This document shows, in pieces, positions 25,658 to 34,964 of a stretch of DNA of 64,000 nt (within the stretch, counting starts at the first letter, position 1; each line of letters starts with the position of its first letter). This DNA comes from Pseudomonas mendocina (lineage in GTDB: Bacteria; Pseudomonadota; Gammaproteobacteria; Pseudomonadales; Pseudomonadaceae), in assembly GCF_003008615.1 (NCBI RefSeq), contig NZ_CP027657.1, forward strand, positions 5,332,001-5,396,000, written 5' to 3'. The position numbers were made by a program, and so were the translations under genes. Below the pieces are notes generated by a model. That model was not told where the DNA came from. It searched no databases and was given only the letters and a program-made list of their open reading frames with translations.

Positions 25658-25957
25658 TCAGGCGACCTGTTGTTGCAACTCCACCGTACAGTCGAGATGG
25701 GTGAACAGCCCTTCATTGATCGCTTGCGCCAATACCAGGCGCAGGCCTTCGCTACCAAGGAAAGCTTCGCGTGCCGCAACCGAGTGCCACTGCCCTTCCA
25801 CCTGCCAGGTCAGCGGGTCACCACGCAGTGGGAAAACCCGCAGACGCAGACAACCGGGAATGTCACGGCCGATTTCGTCCAACCGGGCCAGGCACTGTCC
25901 CAACCGGATCGAACGGTCATGACGAGCACGAATGGTCATACGGTGAATGATGCTCAT
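25658..25957 (-). CDS. Antibiotic-biosynthesis-monooxygenase-like small protein
   Basis: 99 residues from ATG 25957, which has a perfect AGGAGG site; the frame is open further upstream to 26050 but that part overlaps a small gene. MSIIHRMTIRARHDRSIRLG and the VEGQW…FLGSEGLRLVLAQ pattern resemble dimeric alpha-beta-barrel (ABM/DUF) proteins, but the match is weak. It lies 19 bp after a 48-codon gene with which it probably forms an operon. Confidence 0.65.
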   Translation of the reverse strand: MSIIHRMTIRARHDRSIRLGQCLARLDEIGRDIPGCLRLRVFPLRGDPLTWQVEGQWHSVAAREAFLGSEGLRLVLAQAINEGLFTHLDCTVELQQQVA

Positions 25958-25976
25958 GGCAACCTCCTGGAATCGC

Positions 25977-26123
25977 TCAGTACATACCGGCAGCATTTCG
26001 CTGCAGGACATGGGGCGCTGCGTTCGGCTCATCGAAAACCACGCGTGCACCGACCTTGGAGTCGAGCCAGGCAGTGGCTAGCAGTAAAAGAGTCAGCGGC
26101 GCGATCAGCCATTTGTTGGACAT
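25977..26123 (-). CDS. 48-residue small membrane/exported protein
   Basis: I found this short frame by translating the minus strand; a strong CCAGGAGGAGGGAGACC leader precedes its ATG at 26123. The peptide starts MSNKWLIAPLTLLLLATAWL, an N-terminal hydrophobic segment of about 16 residues, followed by a polar tail DSKVGARVVFDEPNAAPHV. It looks like a small inner-membrane or secreted protein. Its stop is 19 bp before the ABM-like gene. Function unknown. Confidence 0.7.
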   Translation of the reverse strand: MSNKWLIAPLTLLLLATAWLDSKVGARVVFDEPNAAPHVLQRNAAGMY

Positions 26124-26234
26124 GGTCTCCCTCCTCCTGGCTCAACGGGATGGCATTGCTCGCATCAACACAGAGGTACGACGCGATGGCTACAGAGATT
26201 AGGGAGAAGGTCACGAAGACGTTAGTCGATTCAT

Positions 26235-26355
26235 GGCAAATTCTTGCCTAAAACTGCACACCAGAAAATCGCACCAGGTGGGTGCAGCGGACAGCCAGAC
26301 TTCTTGAAATACTCTGTATCACTGGCCATTTGCCCATTACTGGCAAATATTTGCC
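26235..26355. promoter_or_regulatory. GGCAAAT palindromes between the small operon and the AraC gene
   Basis: The 26124–26425 gap has no gene. It holds GGCAAATTCTTGCC (26235–26248, imperfect) and GGCAAATATTTGCC (26342–26355, perfect 14-bp palindrome), each followed by TAA. A third half-site ATTTGCC stands at 26328–26334. The two palindromes lie 112 and 71 bp from the two divergent start codons. They are candidate operators for the adjacent AraC-type regulator. Confidence 0.65.
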
Positions 26356-26425
26356 TAATCCTGCCGCCCCTCATGACTTGCCTGAAAAACCTGGCTAGGC
26401 TTCGCTGACTTTTCGGAGGCTCGCC

Positions 26426-27373
26426 ATGCAGTCACCCATTCACACCGCCACCAACCTCGACACTCCCCTTGCCGAACTGAGCCACGAAATGGCGCGCCTG
26501 GTCGAGCGTTTCGTCCCTGAGGACGGCCTGCACCTCACCGCCGTTCCCGGCTTGAAGCTGGCGCGCGCCACCACCCCGAGCCTACCGATGCAGACAGTCT
26601 ACGATCCGTGCCTGTGCATCATCGCCCAGGGTCGCAAGGAGATCCGCCTGGGCGACGAGCTCTATGTCTATGATCCGCTGAATTATCTGGTGGCATCGGT
26701 GGTACTACCGGTGACCGGCCGGGTGATCGAAGCCAGCCCGGACGCGCCTTACCTGAGCATCGCCCTGGAGATCGATCCTGCACTGATCAGCAGCCTGCTC
26801 ACCGAGATGCCGCCCATTCCGGCACCGGATGCTGCCTCACAGCGCGCGCTGTTTCTCGATCGCCTCGACCCTCGCCTGCTGGACGCAGTCATTCGCCTGC
26901 TGCGCCTGCTGGAAACCCCGCGCGACATCGCCATGCTCGCGCCATTGGCCTTGCGCGAGATTTTCTATCGCATGCTGCTCAGCCCGCAGGGCCATCGCCT
27001 GCATGAGATCGTGATCGCCGACAGCCAGAGCCAACGTATCTCCCGCGCCATCGAATGGCTGCGCAAGAACTTCGACCAGCCCCTGCGTATCGAGGAACTG
27101 GCCCGCGAGGTGAACCTGAGCCCGTCGACCCTGCACCATCGTTTCAAGGCCGTCACCGCGTTCAGTCCCCTGCAGTACCAGAAGCAGCTGCGTTTGCAGG
27201 AGGCCCGTCGACTGATGCTGTGCGACAACCTCGAGGCCGCAGCAGCCAGTTACCGCGTCGGCTACGAAAGCCCCTCGCAGTTCAGCCGCGAGTACAGCCG
27301 CCTGTTCGGCGCACCGCCGCAGCGCGATATCGCACGCCTGCGCCAGGTAGCACAGAATCAGCAAGCATCCTGA
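26426..27373 (+). CDS. AraC-family regulator with cupin-type N-terminal domain
   Basis: 315 residues. N-terminal AraC_N domain (pattern YDPCLCIIAQGRKEIRLGDE at about residues 53–72) and two C-terminal helix-turn-helices (IEELAREVNLSPSTLHHRFK; AAASYRVGYESPSQFSREYSR). This type often controls an adjacent oxidoreductase or small operon. The likely target is the divergent small-protein/ABM operon, because two palindromes lie in the shared promoter region (inference). Confidence 0.88.
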   Translation: MQSPIHTATNLDTPLAELSHEMARLVERFVPEDGLHLTAVPGLKLARATTPSLPMQTVYDPCLCIIAQGRKEIRLGDELYVYDPLNYLVASVVLPVTGRVIEASPDAPYLSIALEIDPALISSLLTEMPPIPAPDAASQRALFLDRLDPRLLDAVIRLLRLLETPRDIAMLAPLALREIFYRMLLSPQGHRLHEIVIADSQSQRISRAIEWLRKNFDQPLRIEELAREVNLSPSTLHHRFKAVTAFSPLQYQKQLRLQEARRLMLCDNLEAAAASYRVGYESPSQFSREYSRLFGAPPQRDIARLRQVAQNQQAS

Positions 27374-27375
27374 TC

Positions 27376-27443
27376 GTAGGAGGCGCTTTAGCGGCGAGCT
27401 TTTTCGTCTTGTTTAGGCCGTTCGCGGCTAAAGCCCCTCCCAC
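27376..27443. repeat. REP-like inverted repeat
   Basis: GTAGGAGGCGCTTTAGC (27376–27392) and its near-complement ending at 27443 (GCTAAAGCCCCTCCCAC) form a long imperfect hairpin. The right arm is identical over 21 nt to 20904–20924. It lies between convergent genes and could end both transcripts. Confidence 0.7.
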
Positions 27444-27451
27444 GGCAGCGG

Positions 27452-28600
27452 CTACAGCCCCATCTGCTTGGCAATGATCTCGTTCATGATTTCCCGCGTG
27501 CCGCCGCCGATGGAGAGGATACGGTTGTCGCGGTACAGGCGTTCGACCAGGCTCTCACGCATGTAACCCATCCCGCCCATGATCTGCACGGCGTCGTAGG
27601 TCAGGCGGTCGGCGATATCGGTGGCGAAGTTCTTGGCCATGGAAATTTCCTTGATCACACTCCTGCCGGCTGCCCTCTGCGCCGCCTGGCGGTAGGTGAA
27701 CTCGCGGGAAACCTCCAGTTGCGTGGCCATCTCGGCCAGGCGGTGTTTGAGTACCTGGAACTTGCCCACCGGCTTGCCGAAGGCCTGGCGCTCGCGCGCC
27801 CACTTCATGGATTCTTCCAGTGCCAGTTGCGCGGTCATGTTGGCCATGATTGCCAGGCTCAGGCGTTCGCTCTGGAAATTGGCCATGATGCAGGCGAAAC
27901 CGGCGTTCTCCACACCGATCAGGTTCTCCACTGGCACCTGGCAGTCGTCGAAGAACAGCTCGGCGGTATCCGAAGCCCACCAGCCCATCTTCTTTAGCTT
28001 GCGCCCGACGGTGAAGCCCGGCGTACCCTTCTCTACCAGCAGCAGGCTGACGCCGCCGAAACCTTCGCCGCCGGTGCGCACCGCGACCGTGTAGTAATCG
28101 GCACGCACACCACTGGTGATGAAGGTCTTGCTGCCATTGATACGGTAGTGATCGCCGTCGCGCACGGCGCGGGTCTTGAGGTTGGCGACATCGGAGCCAC
28201 CGGAAGGCTCGGTCACCGCCAGCGCCATAATCTTCTCGCCAGCCAGCACCTGCGGCACCACGCGCTCGCGCACGGCGGGCTTGGCCCACTTGACGATGGG
28301 CGGCAAGCCGATGTCCAGCGAGCCGAGCCCAGCCACCAGGCCACCGGAGCCGCTGCGCATCAGCTCCTCGCTGGCCGCCACCTTGGCGAACACGTCACCC
28401 TCGTGACTGCCGCCGTACTGCTCCGGGTAACCGATACCGAGGACGCCTGCTGCGCCTGCCTTGAGGTACAGCTCGCGAGGGAATTCCTCGGCCTCCTCCC
28501 ACTCGTCGATATGCGGCAGGATCTCGCGCTCGACGAAACGCCGAACGGAATCACGAACCAGTTGGTGGGATTGATCGAAATACGACAGAGGGGCGGCCAT
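27452..28600 (-). CDS. Acyl-CoA dehydrogenase
   Basis: 382 residues, full ACAD length. Signature 1 is visible as ALAVTEPSGGSDV, and signature 2 as QIMGGMGYMRES…ERLYRD, with GGGTREIM near the C-terminus. It oxidises an acyl-CoA to the enoyl-CoA with FAD and ETF. A 25-bp inverted repeat stands 40 bp upstream of its start. The substrate chain is not known. In P. aeruginosa a similar gene stands near recR (gene-order knowledge). Confidence 0.93.
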   Translation of the reverse strand: MAAPLSYFDQSHQLVRDSVRRFVEREILPHIDEWEEAEEFPRELYLKAGAAGVLGIGYPEQYGGSHEGDVFAKVAASEELMRSGSGGLVAGLGSLDIGLPPIVKWAKPAVRERVVPQVLAGEKIMALAVTEPSGGSDVANLKTRAVRDGDHYRINGSKTFITSGVRADYYTVAVRTGGEGFGGVSLLLVEKGTPGFTVGRKLKKMGWWASDTAELFFDDCQVPVENLIGVENAGFACIMANFQSERLSLAIMANMTAQLALEESMKWARERQAFGKPVGKFQVLKHRLAEMATQLEVSREFTYRQAAQRAAGRSVIKEISMAKNFATDIADRLTYDAVQIMGGMGYMRESLVERLYRDNRILSIGGGTREIMNEIIAKQMGL

Positions 28601-28639
28601 GCGGGTACTCCCGTTATTGTTTCGGCCACCCTAACCTAG

Positions 28640-28664
28640 CGCTTGCTTGGTTTTCAAGCGAGCG
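28640..28664. promoter_or_regulatory. Inverted repeat upstream of the acyl-CoA dehydrogenase
   Basis: CGCTTGCTTG (28640–28649) and CAAGCGAGCG (28655–28664) pair at 9 of 10 positions around a 5-nt GTTTT spacer. Its position, 40 bp upstream of the start, suits a TetR-type operator. No TetR gene is directly adjacent, so the regulator would be encoded elsewhere. The site also covers the end of the next gene upstream (stop at 28667). Confidence 0.65.
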
Positions 28665-28666
28665 TT

Positions 28667-29248
28667 TCATTTCTGTTCGCGCAGCGCCTTTCTCACGCGC
28701 TCGCCCATCTCGTAGGCAGGCCCTTCCACCGATTGGAAATTGCGGGTGTAACGCTGGGCGAAGCCATCGGTGCCCCACTCGCGATACTGCTGCACATGCC
28801 AGAGTTCATGCGCCCACAGTGCCGCATCCTGGGCAGCGGCCTCGGCATCGCGAAACACCACCACATCGACCAGCGTCACGGCCTGCACATCGGGGTTCTG
28901 CAGCATGACGGTGGCGGCGTCCATCTCGTCGGTGATGCCGACGCGGTAGCGCACCTCATCGAGCAACGCATCATCGTAGAACGGCGCCAGCTGTGCGCGG
29001 ATCATCAAGGGAATCGGCTCGGTACCGGCGCGCAGCGCAGCCTGGCGCGATTGCAGCAACCAGGCTTCGAGACGGGCTGCAGCCATGTTCAGGCCGTCTT
29101 CGCGCACCTGCACTGGATCCGGCACGCATAGGCAGGAAGCCCCCAGGCAGACCTGGATCTGGCCGCTGGGGCATTGGGCGGCCTGCGCAGCCACAGGCGC
29201 TACCAGCAGGAACAGCAGACTCATACGGCGCAGAGTGTCGTTGATCAC
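28667..29248 (-). CDS. Exported HExxH protein (DUF4157-like)
   Basis: About 193 residues. A signal peptide (MSLLFLLVAPVAAQAA) is followed by four Cys in CPSGQIQVCLGASCLCVPDP. The motif AHELWHVQQY is an HExxH zinc site as in DUF4157-type proteins, although the gene shows no toxin partner. I start at GTG 29248 because CGGAG stands five bases upstream; GTG 29254 and ATG 29224 are possible alternatives. The target or peptidase activity is not proven. Confidence 0.72.
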   Translation of the reverse strand: MINDTLRRMSLLFLLVAPVAAQAAQCPSGQIQVCLGASCLCVPDPVQVREDGLNMAAARLEAWLLQSRQAALRAGTEPIPLMIRAQLAPFYDDALLDEVRYRVGITDEMDAATVMLQNPDVQAVTLVDVVVFRDAEAAAQDAALWAHELWHVQQYREWGTDGFAQRYTRNFQSVEGPAYEMGERVRKALREQK

Positions 29249-29277
29249 AGGCACTCCGAATAGAAGGGGCTGATGGT

Positions 29278-29877
29278 TCAGAGGCTGATCGGACGCCGAC
29301 CGGCCAGTGCATGCGCCAAGGTGCCGCCATCGACCAGCTCCAGCTCACCACCAAGTGGCATGCCGTGGGCAATACGCGAGGCAACCAGACCTTTGCCAGC
29401 AAGAATCTGCGCGATGTAGTGCGCCGTGGCCTCGCCCTCTACCGTCGGATTGGTCGCCAGGATCACTTCGCTGAAAGCACCGGCCTCGATACGCTCCAGC
29501 AACGCTGGAATACCAATGGCCTCCGGGCCCAGGCCATCGAGCGGCGACAGATGCCCCTTGAGCACGAAATAGCGCCCGCGATACCCGGTCTGCTCCACGG
29601 CATGCACGTCCATCGGGCCTTCCACCACGCACAGCAAACTGTCGTCGCGGCGTTCGTCCAGGCAGAGCTGGCACACCTCGTCCTCGCTCAGGCTGCGACA
29701 GCGCTTGCAGTGCCCCACGCCCTCCATCGCCGCATTCAACGCCTGCGCCAGACGCTGACCACCGCTGCGATCACGCTCGAGCAGTTGCAGCGCCATGCGT
29801 TGCGCAGTCTTCTGCCCCACGCCGGGCAGGATACGCAGGGAGTCGATCAACTGGCGAATAAGGGGGCTGAAGCTCAT
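29278..29877 (-). CDS. recR: RecR recombination mediator
   Basis: 199 residues. It works with RecF/RecO to load RecA at single-strand gaps. Helix-hairpin-helix ([15 protein letters not shown]), a C4 zinc motif ([16 protein letters not shown]) and a Toprim domain ([13 protein letters not shown]) appear in that order. ATG 29877 follows CAGGACTTCC. It forms the conserved group dnaX–ybaB–recR, though here a 29905–30087 gap with repeats separates it from ybaB. Confidence 0.97.
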   Translation of the reverse strand: MSFSPLIRQLIDSLRILPGVGQKTAQRMALQLLERDRSGGQRLAQALNAAMEGVGHCKRCRSLSEDEVCQLCLDERRDDSLLCVVEGPMDVHAVEQTGYRGRYFVLKGHLSPLDGLGPEAIGIPALLERIEAGAFSEVILATNPTVEGEATAHYIAQILAGKGLVASRIAHGMPLGGELELVDGGTLAHALAGRRPISL

Positions 29878-29910
29878 GGAAGTCCTGCAAAGGTTGGCGG
29901 GCAATGATCT

Positions 29911-29928
29911 GGTGGGCTAAAGCCCACC
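29911..29928. repeat. Short palindrome upstream of recR
   Basis: GGTGGGCTAAAGCCCACC is an 18-bp palindrome (8-bp arms around AA), and CCCTACGAACGGGTGCGC follows. It is the same family of sequence as the GTAGGGTGCGC repeats near 14.65, 37.84 and 41.28 kb. Confidence 0.6.
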
Positions 29929-29992
29929 CTACGAACGGGTGCGCTTCGCACACCATTACCACGGGGCGATCAGACGGTACGCAGTACAAGGC

Positions 29993-30052
29993 GCGAAAGG
30001 CCCCGAGCACCGGAGTTTACATCTGTAAATGAGGATGCTCGGGGCCTTTCGC
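29993..30052. repeat. Long hairpin with nested palindrome between ybaB and recR
   Basis: GCGAAAGGCCCCGAGCA (29993–30009) and TGCTCGGGGCCTTTCGC (30036–30052) are perfect 17-bp complements. Inside the loop stands a second perfect palindrome, TTTACATCTGTAAA (30016–30029). The flanks repeat ACGCAGTA in both copies. It may be a transcript-processing or REP-type element. It would sit within the ybaB–recR mRNA. Confidence 0.8.
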
Positions 30053-30087
30053 AACGCAGTAATGCGTGCCGGCTGGGCGTCACATGC

Positions 30088-30414
30088 TCAGAAGGGCATT
30101 TTGAAGCCGGGGGGGAGCTGCATCCCTGCGGTCATACCGGACATCTTCTCCTGGCTGTTCTGCTCGACCTTGCGCACGGCGTCGTTGACGGCTGCGGCGA
30201 TCAGGTCTTCCAGCACTTCCTTGTCTTCCTGCATCAGGCTGTCATCCAGGGTGATGCGCTTGACGTCGTGACGACCGGTCATCACCACGCTGACCAGACC
30301 GGCGCCGGACTGGCCGGTGACTTCGGCATTGGCCAGCTCTTCCTGCATCTTCTGCATTTTTTCCTGCATTTGCTGAGCCTGCTTCATCAGGCCTGCCATG
30401 CCACCTTTCATCAT
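30088..30414 (-). CDS. YbaB/EbfC nucleoid-associated protein
   Basis: 108 residues, standard YbaB length, with the Met/Gln-rich N-terminus ([20 protein letters not shown]) and a conserved β-sheet core. It binds DNA as a dimer and bridges nucleoid DNA. It lies 48 bp after dnaX, which is the usual arrangement. Confidence 0.95.
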   Translation of the reverse strand: MMKGGMAGLMKQAQQMQEKMQKMQEELANAEVTGQSGAGLVSVVMTGRHDVKRITLDDSLMQEDKEVLEDLIAAAVNDAVRKVEQNSQEKMSGMTAGMQLPPGFKMPF

Positions 30415-30462
30415 GTCGGTATCCTCGGTGTTCGGGGTTAAACAAATCGTTGAAACGACCGG

Positions 30463-32577
<2,115 letters not shown>

Positions 32578-33043
32578 GGAAAACCGTCATATGAGGAAAG
32601 CAAAAGTGGGCTAATCCTAGCGGAGCAACCAGCAAATTGCATCCGCCACCCACATGTATGAAACGGCATTGCTCTGGCCTGAGAAATAGCGCTGGTTATT
32701 TCTTGAACAAAGGATTATCATCCGCGCCGTTCGTACCACGCTGTAAGTCATTAAGGCCTTTGCGCCCCCTCGCTGGTTTCCAGGTTCAACGTCTAGCGCA
32801 TCCCCGCGCTGCCGCCCTCCCCGATCCCATCTGCTGACTGATCAGGCCGACTCGCCGTTTATCGGCGCGGTTCCTTTGCCTGCCTCCGACGTACCGACCA
32901 CGCCGAAGAACCGTAACAATGGAACTTTATCGTGCTAATCAAGCTCCGATCGGTTGACATGCCATGGCCGTTTTTCGGCCAACCACATGGAGCTACACCA
33001 CGCGCAACGAAGCGCACATGCTTTAAAGGAAATACCTAGAAAA
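32578..33043. other. Gene-free interval upstream of dnaX
   Basis: 466 bp with no gene I can support and no 4.5S RNA (the GGAAGGAAGC core is absent). It contains the 18-bp repeat at 32678–32695, a TTGACA at 32954–32959, and a hairpin TGGCCG-TTTTT-CGGCCA at 32965–32981. An AAAGGA ribosome site for the next gene starts near 33025. Confidence 0.6.
32678..32695 (+). repeat. 18-bp sequence shared with 18831–18848
   Basis: CCTGAGAAATAGCGCTGG, an exact copy of the one before ohr. Both lie upstream of plus-strand genes at more than 170 bp distance. The shared function, if any, is unknown. Confidence 0.5.
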
Positions 33044-33265
33044 ATGAATGCTCAACATCAAATTCAGAAAGCCATCAGCACGCTGACTCACGCCTTCGCC
33101 CCGTTCGACTGCCGTATCCAGGCAACGCGCAAGGGCAGCTTCAGCTTTACCCTGGTCGACAAGACCGGCATCGCCCAGTACAGCCAACGCCTCTACCCCG
33201 GCCAGTACAACGACGAGTCGCTGCAACAGGTGATCGAGCGCACCCGCCAGTCGCTCGTCGCTTGA
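33044..33265 (+). CDS. Small DUF3509-like protein
   Basis: 73 residues from ATG 33044 (AAAGGA upstream). It is hydrophilic with one Cys, and the core GSFSFTLVDKTGIAQYSQRL resembles the core of the next gene. Pseudomonads carry several DUF3509 proteins of this kind. Function unknown. It precedes its probable paralogue by 53 bp. Confidence 0.68.
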   Translation: MNAQHQIQKAISTLTHAFAPFDCRIQATRKGSFSFTLVDKTGIAQYSQRLYPGQYNDESLQQVIERTRQSLVA

Positions 33266-33318
33266 ACCAATCGACCATCCCGAGGTCGAACGTGACCAAC
33301 CTCAGGATGGAGTAGGAC

Positions 33319-33606
33319 ATGGAACTCACCAACCAACAGCTCGTCGATCACCTGTTCAATCCGCTGCGTGCCAGCTTCAGCTCGCCGCGCCCGGATGGCA
33401 GCATCATCCTCGCCCTGCTCGACGAGAGCGACAGCACCGTCTACAGCCGCGTCCTGGCCAAACCACAGATCGCCGACCAGAATGCCTTTGCCCAGAGCCT
33501 GGAAGAGATTCGCCTGGAGCTGGCCGTACGCGCCGGCAACATTCCGGCCGACCTGCGCAAGACGCTCAAGGAACAGGACAGCGTGTTGAATTACCGCATC
33601 GCCTGA
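33319..33606 (+). CDS. DUF3509-family protein
   Basis: 95 residues. The core RPDGSIILALLDESDSTVYSR and the helical part EEIRLELAVRAGNIPADLR fit DUF3509 (PF12021), a small family known from Pseudomonas with no assigned function. A GGATGGAGTAGGACA leader precedes the ATG. It forms a pair with the 33044 gene and ends at a strong terminator. Confidence 0.8.
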   Translation: MELTNQQLVDHLFNPLRASFSSPRPDGSIILALLDESDSTVYSRVLAKPQIADQNAFAQSLEEIRLELAVRAGNIPADLRKTLKEQDSVLNYRIA

Positions 33607-33621
33607 GTTCGCAGCGACACG

Positions 33622-33652
33622 AAAAGCCCGCGCCCCATGCGCGGGCTTTTTA
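33622..33652 (+). terminator. Rho-independent terminator
   Basis: AAAAGCCCGCGC / GCGCGGGCTTTT (33622–33633, 33639–33650) is a perfect 12-bp stem with a 5-nt loop, and TTATT follows. On the minus strand it follows the BCCT remnant, so it could once have served both sides. Confidence 0.93.
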
Positions 33653-34036
33653 TTGGCCAAGAAAATCTACTGACTGCGAACCACGCACAGACAGATTAGC
33701 CAGGGCCTCACGTGAAGTCGCCACGGCCTGCTCTTGCTGATGCAGTGCCTTGACCATGCGATAGCAGATCAGCACTAGCACTAGCACTAGCAGCGATGGT
33801 GGCAGCCTGGAGCCCACCGGCCAGCAGCAACACCGTCGCCCCCCCCCAGACCGATACCCCATCTGCGCGACGAGTTCGGGTTGCCCATGGACAGAGGGGG
33901 ACAGATCACCAGGGTCGCCGAATCGGCGAGGTGACGAACCAGCTGGCGATCATCAAGGTCGCCAACGCAGCCATCGCCATGATCGGGCTGGCTCCCGCGA
34001 ACCAGCGTTCGAGGAGCGAGTCAGGGCGTACGCTCA
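33651..34036 (-). pseudogene. Decayed C-terminal fragment of a BCCT-family transporter
   Basis: On the minus strand three frames together recreate a BCCT (betaine/choline/carnitine) transporter C-terminus. Frame 1 gives LATLMIASWFVTS; after a shift SATLVI…LSMGNPNSSRRWGIG; after another shift VLLLAGGLQAATIAA; and after a third, LVLVLVLICYRMVKALHQQE. The shift points include a run of nine G and a tandem CTAGCA repeat (33774–33791). The rest of the gene is absent. A 43-codon GTG frame with a ribosome site exists inside, but I treat it as chance. No other gene is seen in 33651–34180. Confidence 0.78.
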
Positions 34037-34183
34037 CAGGAGCCTCCTTATTCTTGTTGTGCAACCAAGGGGGCGACGCAGGCAGGCGTGGATGCCGAAC
34101 CAGGCACGACTCCACAACCACCTGACACACCGAGGCAATCCGCGAAGACGCTTCTGGAGGATGGCCAGCCCCGCAACATATCA

Positions 34184-34198
34184 CGGCATACCATAAAC
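34184..34198. promoter_or_regulatory. Weaker match to the TGGTATACCA operator
   Basis: CGGCATACCATAA (from 34184) differs from the core TGGTATACCA at two positions. It stands 107 bp upstream of the perfect copy at 34291 and may be a second operator for the same promoter region. Confidence 0.4.
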
Positions 34199-34290
34199 CA
34201 TAATTAAGATTCAACGCTCGCAGGATGCCAGTCATCACCGCTCAACCAGCCGGCAGAAAGCTTCTGCGAGTGCTTGACTTGCGCAATCGG

Positions 34291-34310
34291 TATTATGGTA
34301 TACCATGATA
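34291..34310. promoter_or_regulatory. Operator site A (TATTATGGTATACCATGATA)
   Basis: Contains the perfect 12-bp palindrome ATGGTATACCAT (34295–34306) and is symmetric over all 20 bp except one pair. It ends 39 bp before the start of the DUF1185-like gene. Similar sequences occur at 41650, 44600, 48846 and 51484. The TGGT-N2-ACCA core is that of many GntR/FadR-type regulators, and one such gene is at 39864. Confidence 0.8.
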
Positions 34311-34348
34311 CAAGAACAATGACCCATCGCCCCAGGAGCGCATCGCAC

Positions 34349-34939
34349 ATGAGTTTCGAAATCCGCAAGATCGTCACCTACCTCGAAGAAACTCGCATCG
34401 AGGGTGGCAAGGCCACCGACAAGCCGGTGACCATGGTGGGCCTGGCCGTGGTCATCAAAAACCCCTGGCTAGGGCGCGGTTTCGTCGAGGATCTCAAGCC
34501 CGAGATCAAGGCCAACTGCTCCGAGCTGGGCGCGTTGATGGTCGAGCGTCTGACCGCCGCCATCGGCGGTGCCGATAAGATCGAGGCCTACGGCAAAGCT
34601 GCCGTGGTGGGTGCCGAAGGTGAGATCGAGCATGCTTCCGCCGTGATCCACACCCTGCGCTTCGGCAATCACTACCGTGAAGCGGTCAAGGCCAAGAGCT
34701 ACCTCTCCTTCACCAACAAGCGCGGCGGCCCGGGCACCTCGATCCAGATCCCGATGATGCACAAGGACGATGAAGGTCTGCGCTCGCACTACATCACCCT
34801 GGAAATGCAGATCGAGGATGCACCGCGTGCCGACGAGATCATCGTGGTGCTGGGCGCCTCCGACGGCGGTCGCCTGCATCCGCGCATCGGCAACCGCTAT
34901 ATCGACCTGGAAGAACTGGCCGCCGAGAAGGCCCAGTAA
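34349..34939 (+). CDS. Amino acid synthesis (AA_synth, DUF1185) family protein
   Basis: 196 residues. The family PF06684 is known from structures but has no certain reaction. Visible conserved parts are VTMVGLAVVIKNPWLGRGFVEDLKP and the C-terminal VVLGASDGGRLHPRIGNRY. ATG 34349 has an AGGAG site; the frame extends to 34274 over the operator and is not coding there. It is first in the operon with an alpha/beta hydrolase (25 bp), aldehyde dehydrogenase and flavin reductase, so a part in ring or amide metabolism is inferred. Confidence 0.85.
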   Translation: MSFEIRKIVTYLEETRIEGGKATDKPVTMVGLAVVIKNPWLGRGFVEDLKPEIKANCSELGALMVERLTAAIGGADKIEAYGKAAVVGAEGEIEHASAVIHTLRFGNHYREAVKAKSYLSFTNKRGGPGTSIQIPMMHKDDEGLRSHYITLEMQIEDAPRADEIIVVLGASDGGRLHPRIGNRYIDLEELAAEKAQ

Positions 34940-34964
34940 TGCCAACCTTGGGCAGGAGCACGCA

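Noticed and set aside
25442..26251. 269-codon open frame on the plus strand
   Set aside because: It lies across the ABM-like gene, the small gene and the polyamine promoter in antisense, has no ribosome site and no recognisable protein pattern.
32578..33043. 4.5S (SRP) RNA gene near dnaX
   Set aside because: I looked for the conserved GGAAGGAAGCAGC core on both strands and did not find it.
33650..33862. 70-codon minus-strand frame with a Cys-rich start
   Set aside because: It is one of several frames of the decayed BCCT transporter; only its second half matches the family, so it is not a separate gene.
33906..34238. 110-codon minus-strand frame containing a GTG start with a good ribosome site
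   Set aside because: The 43-codon piece after the GTG reads as an internal part of the BCCT remnant and stops at the frameshift. I consider the ribosome-site match accidental, although a short membrane peptide cannot be fully excluded.
34349..34939. Calling the DUF1185 protein an amino-acid biosynthesis enzyme
   Set aside because: The family name is historical and has no proven reaction; the neighbours are catabolic.
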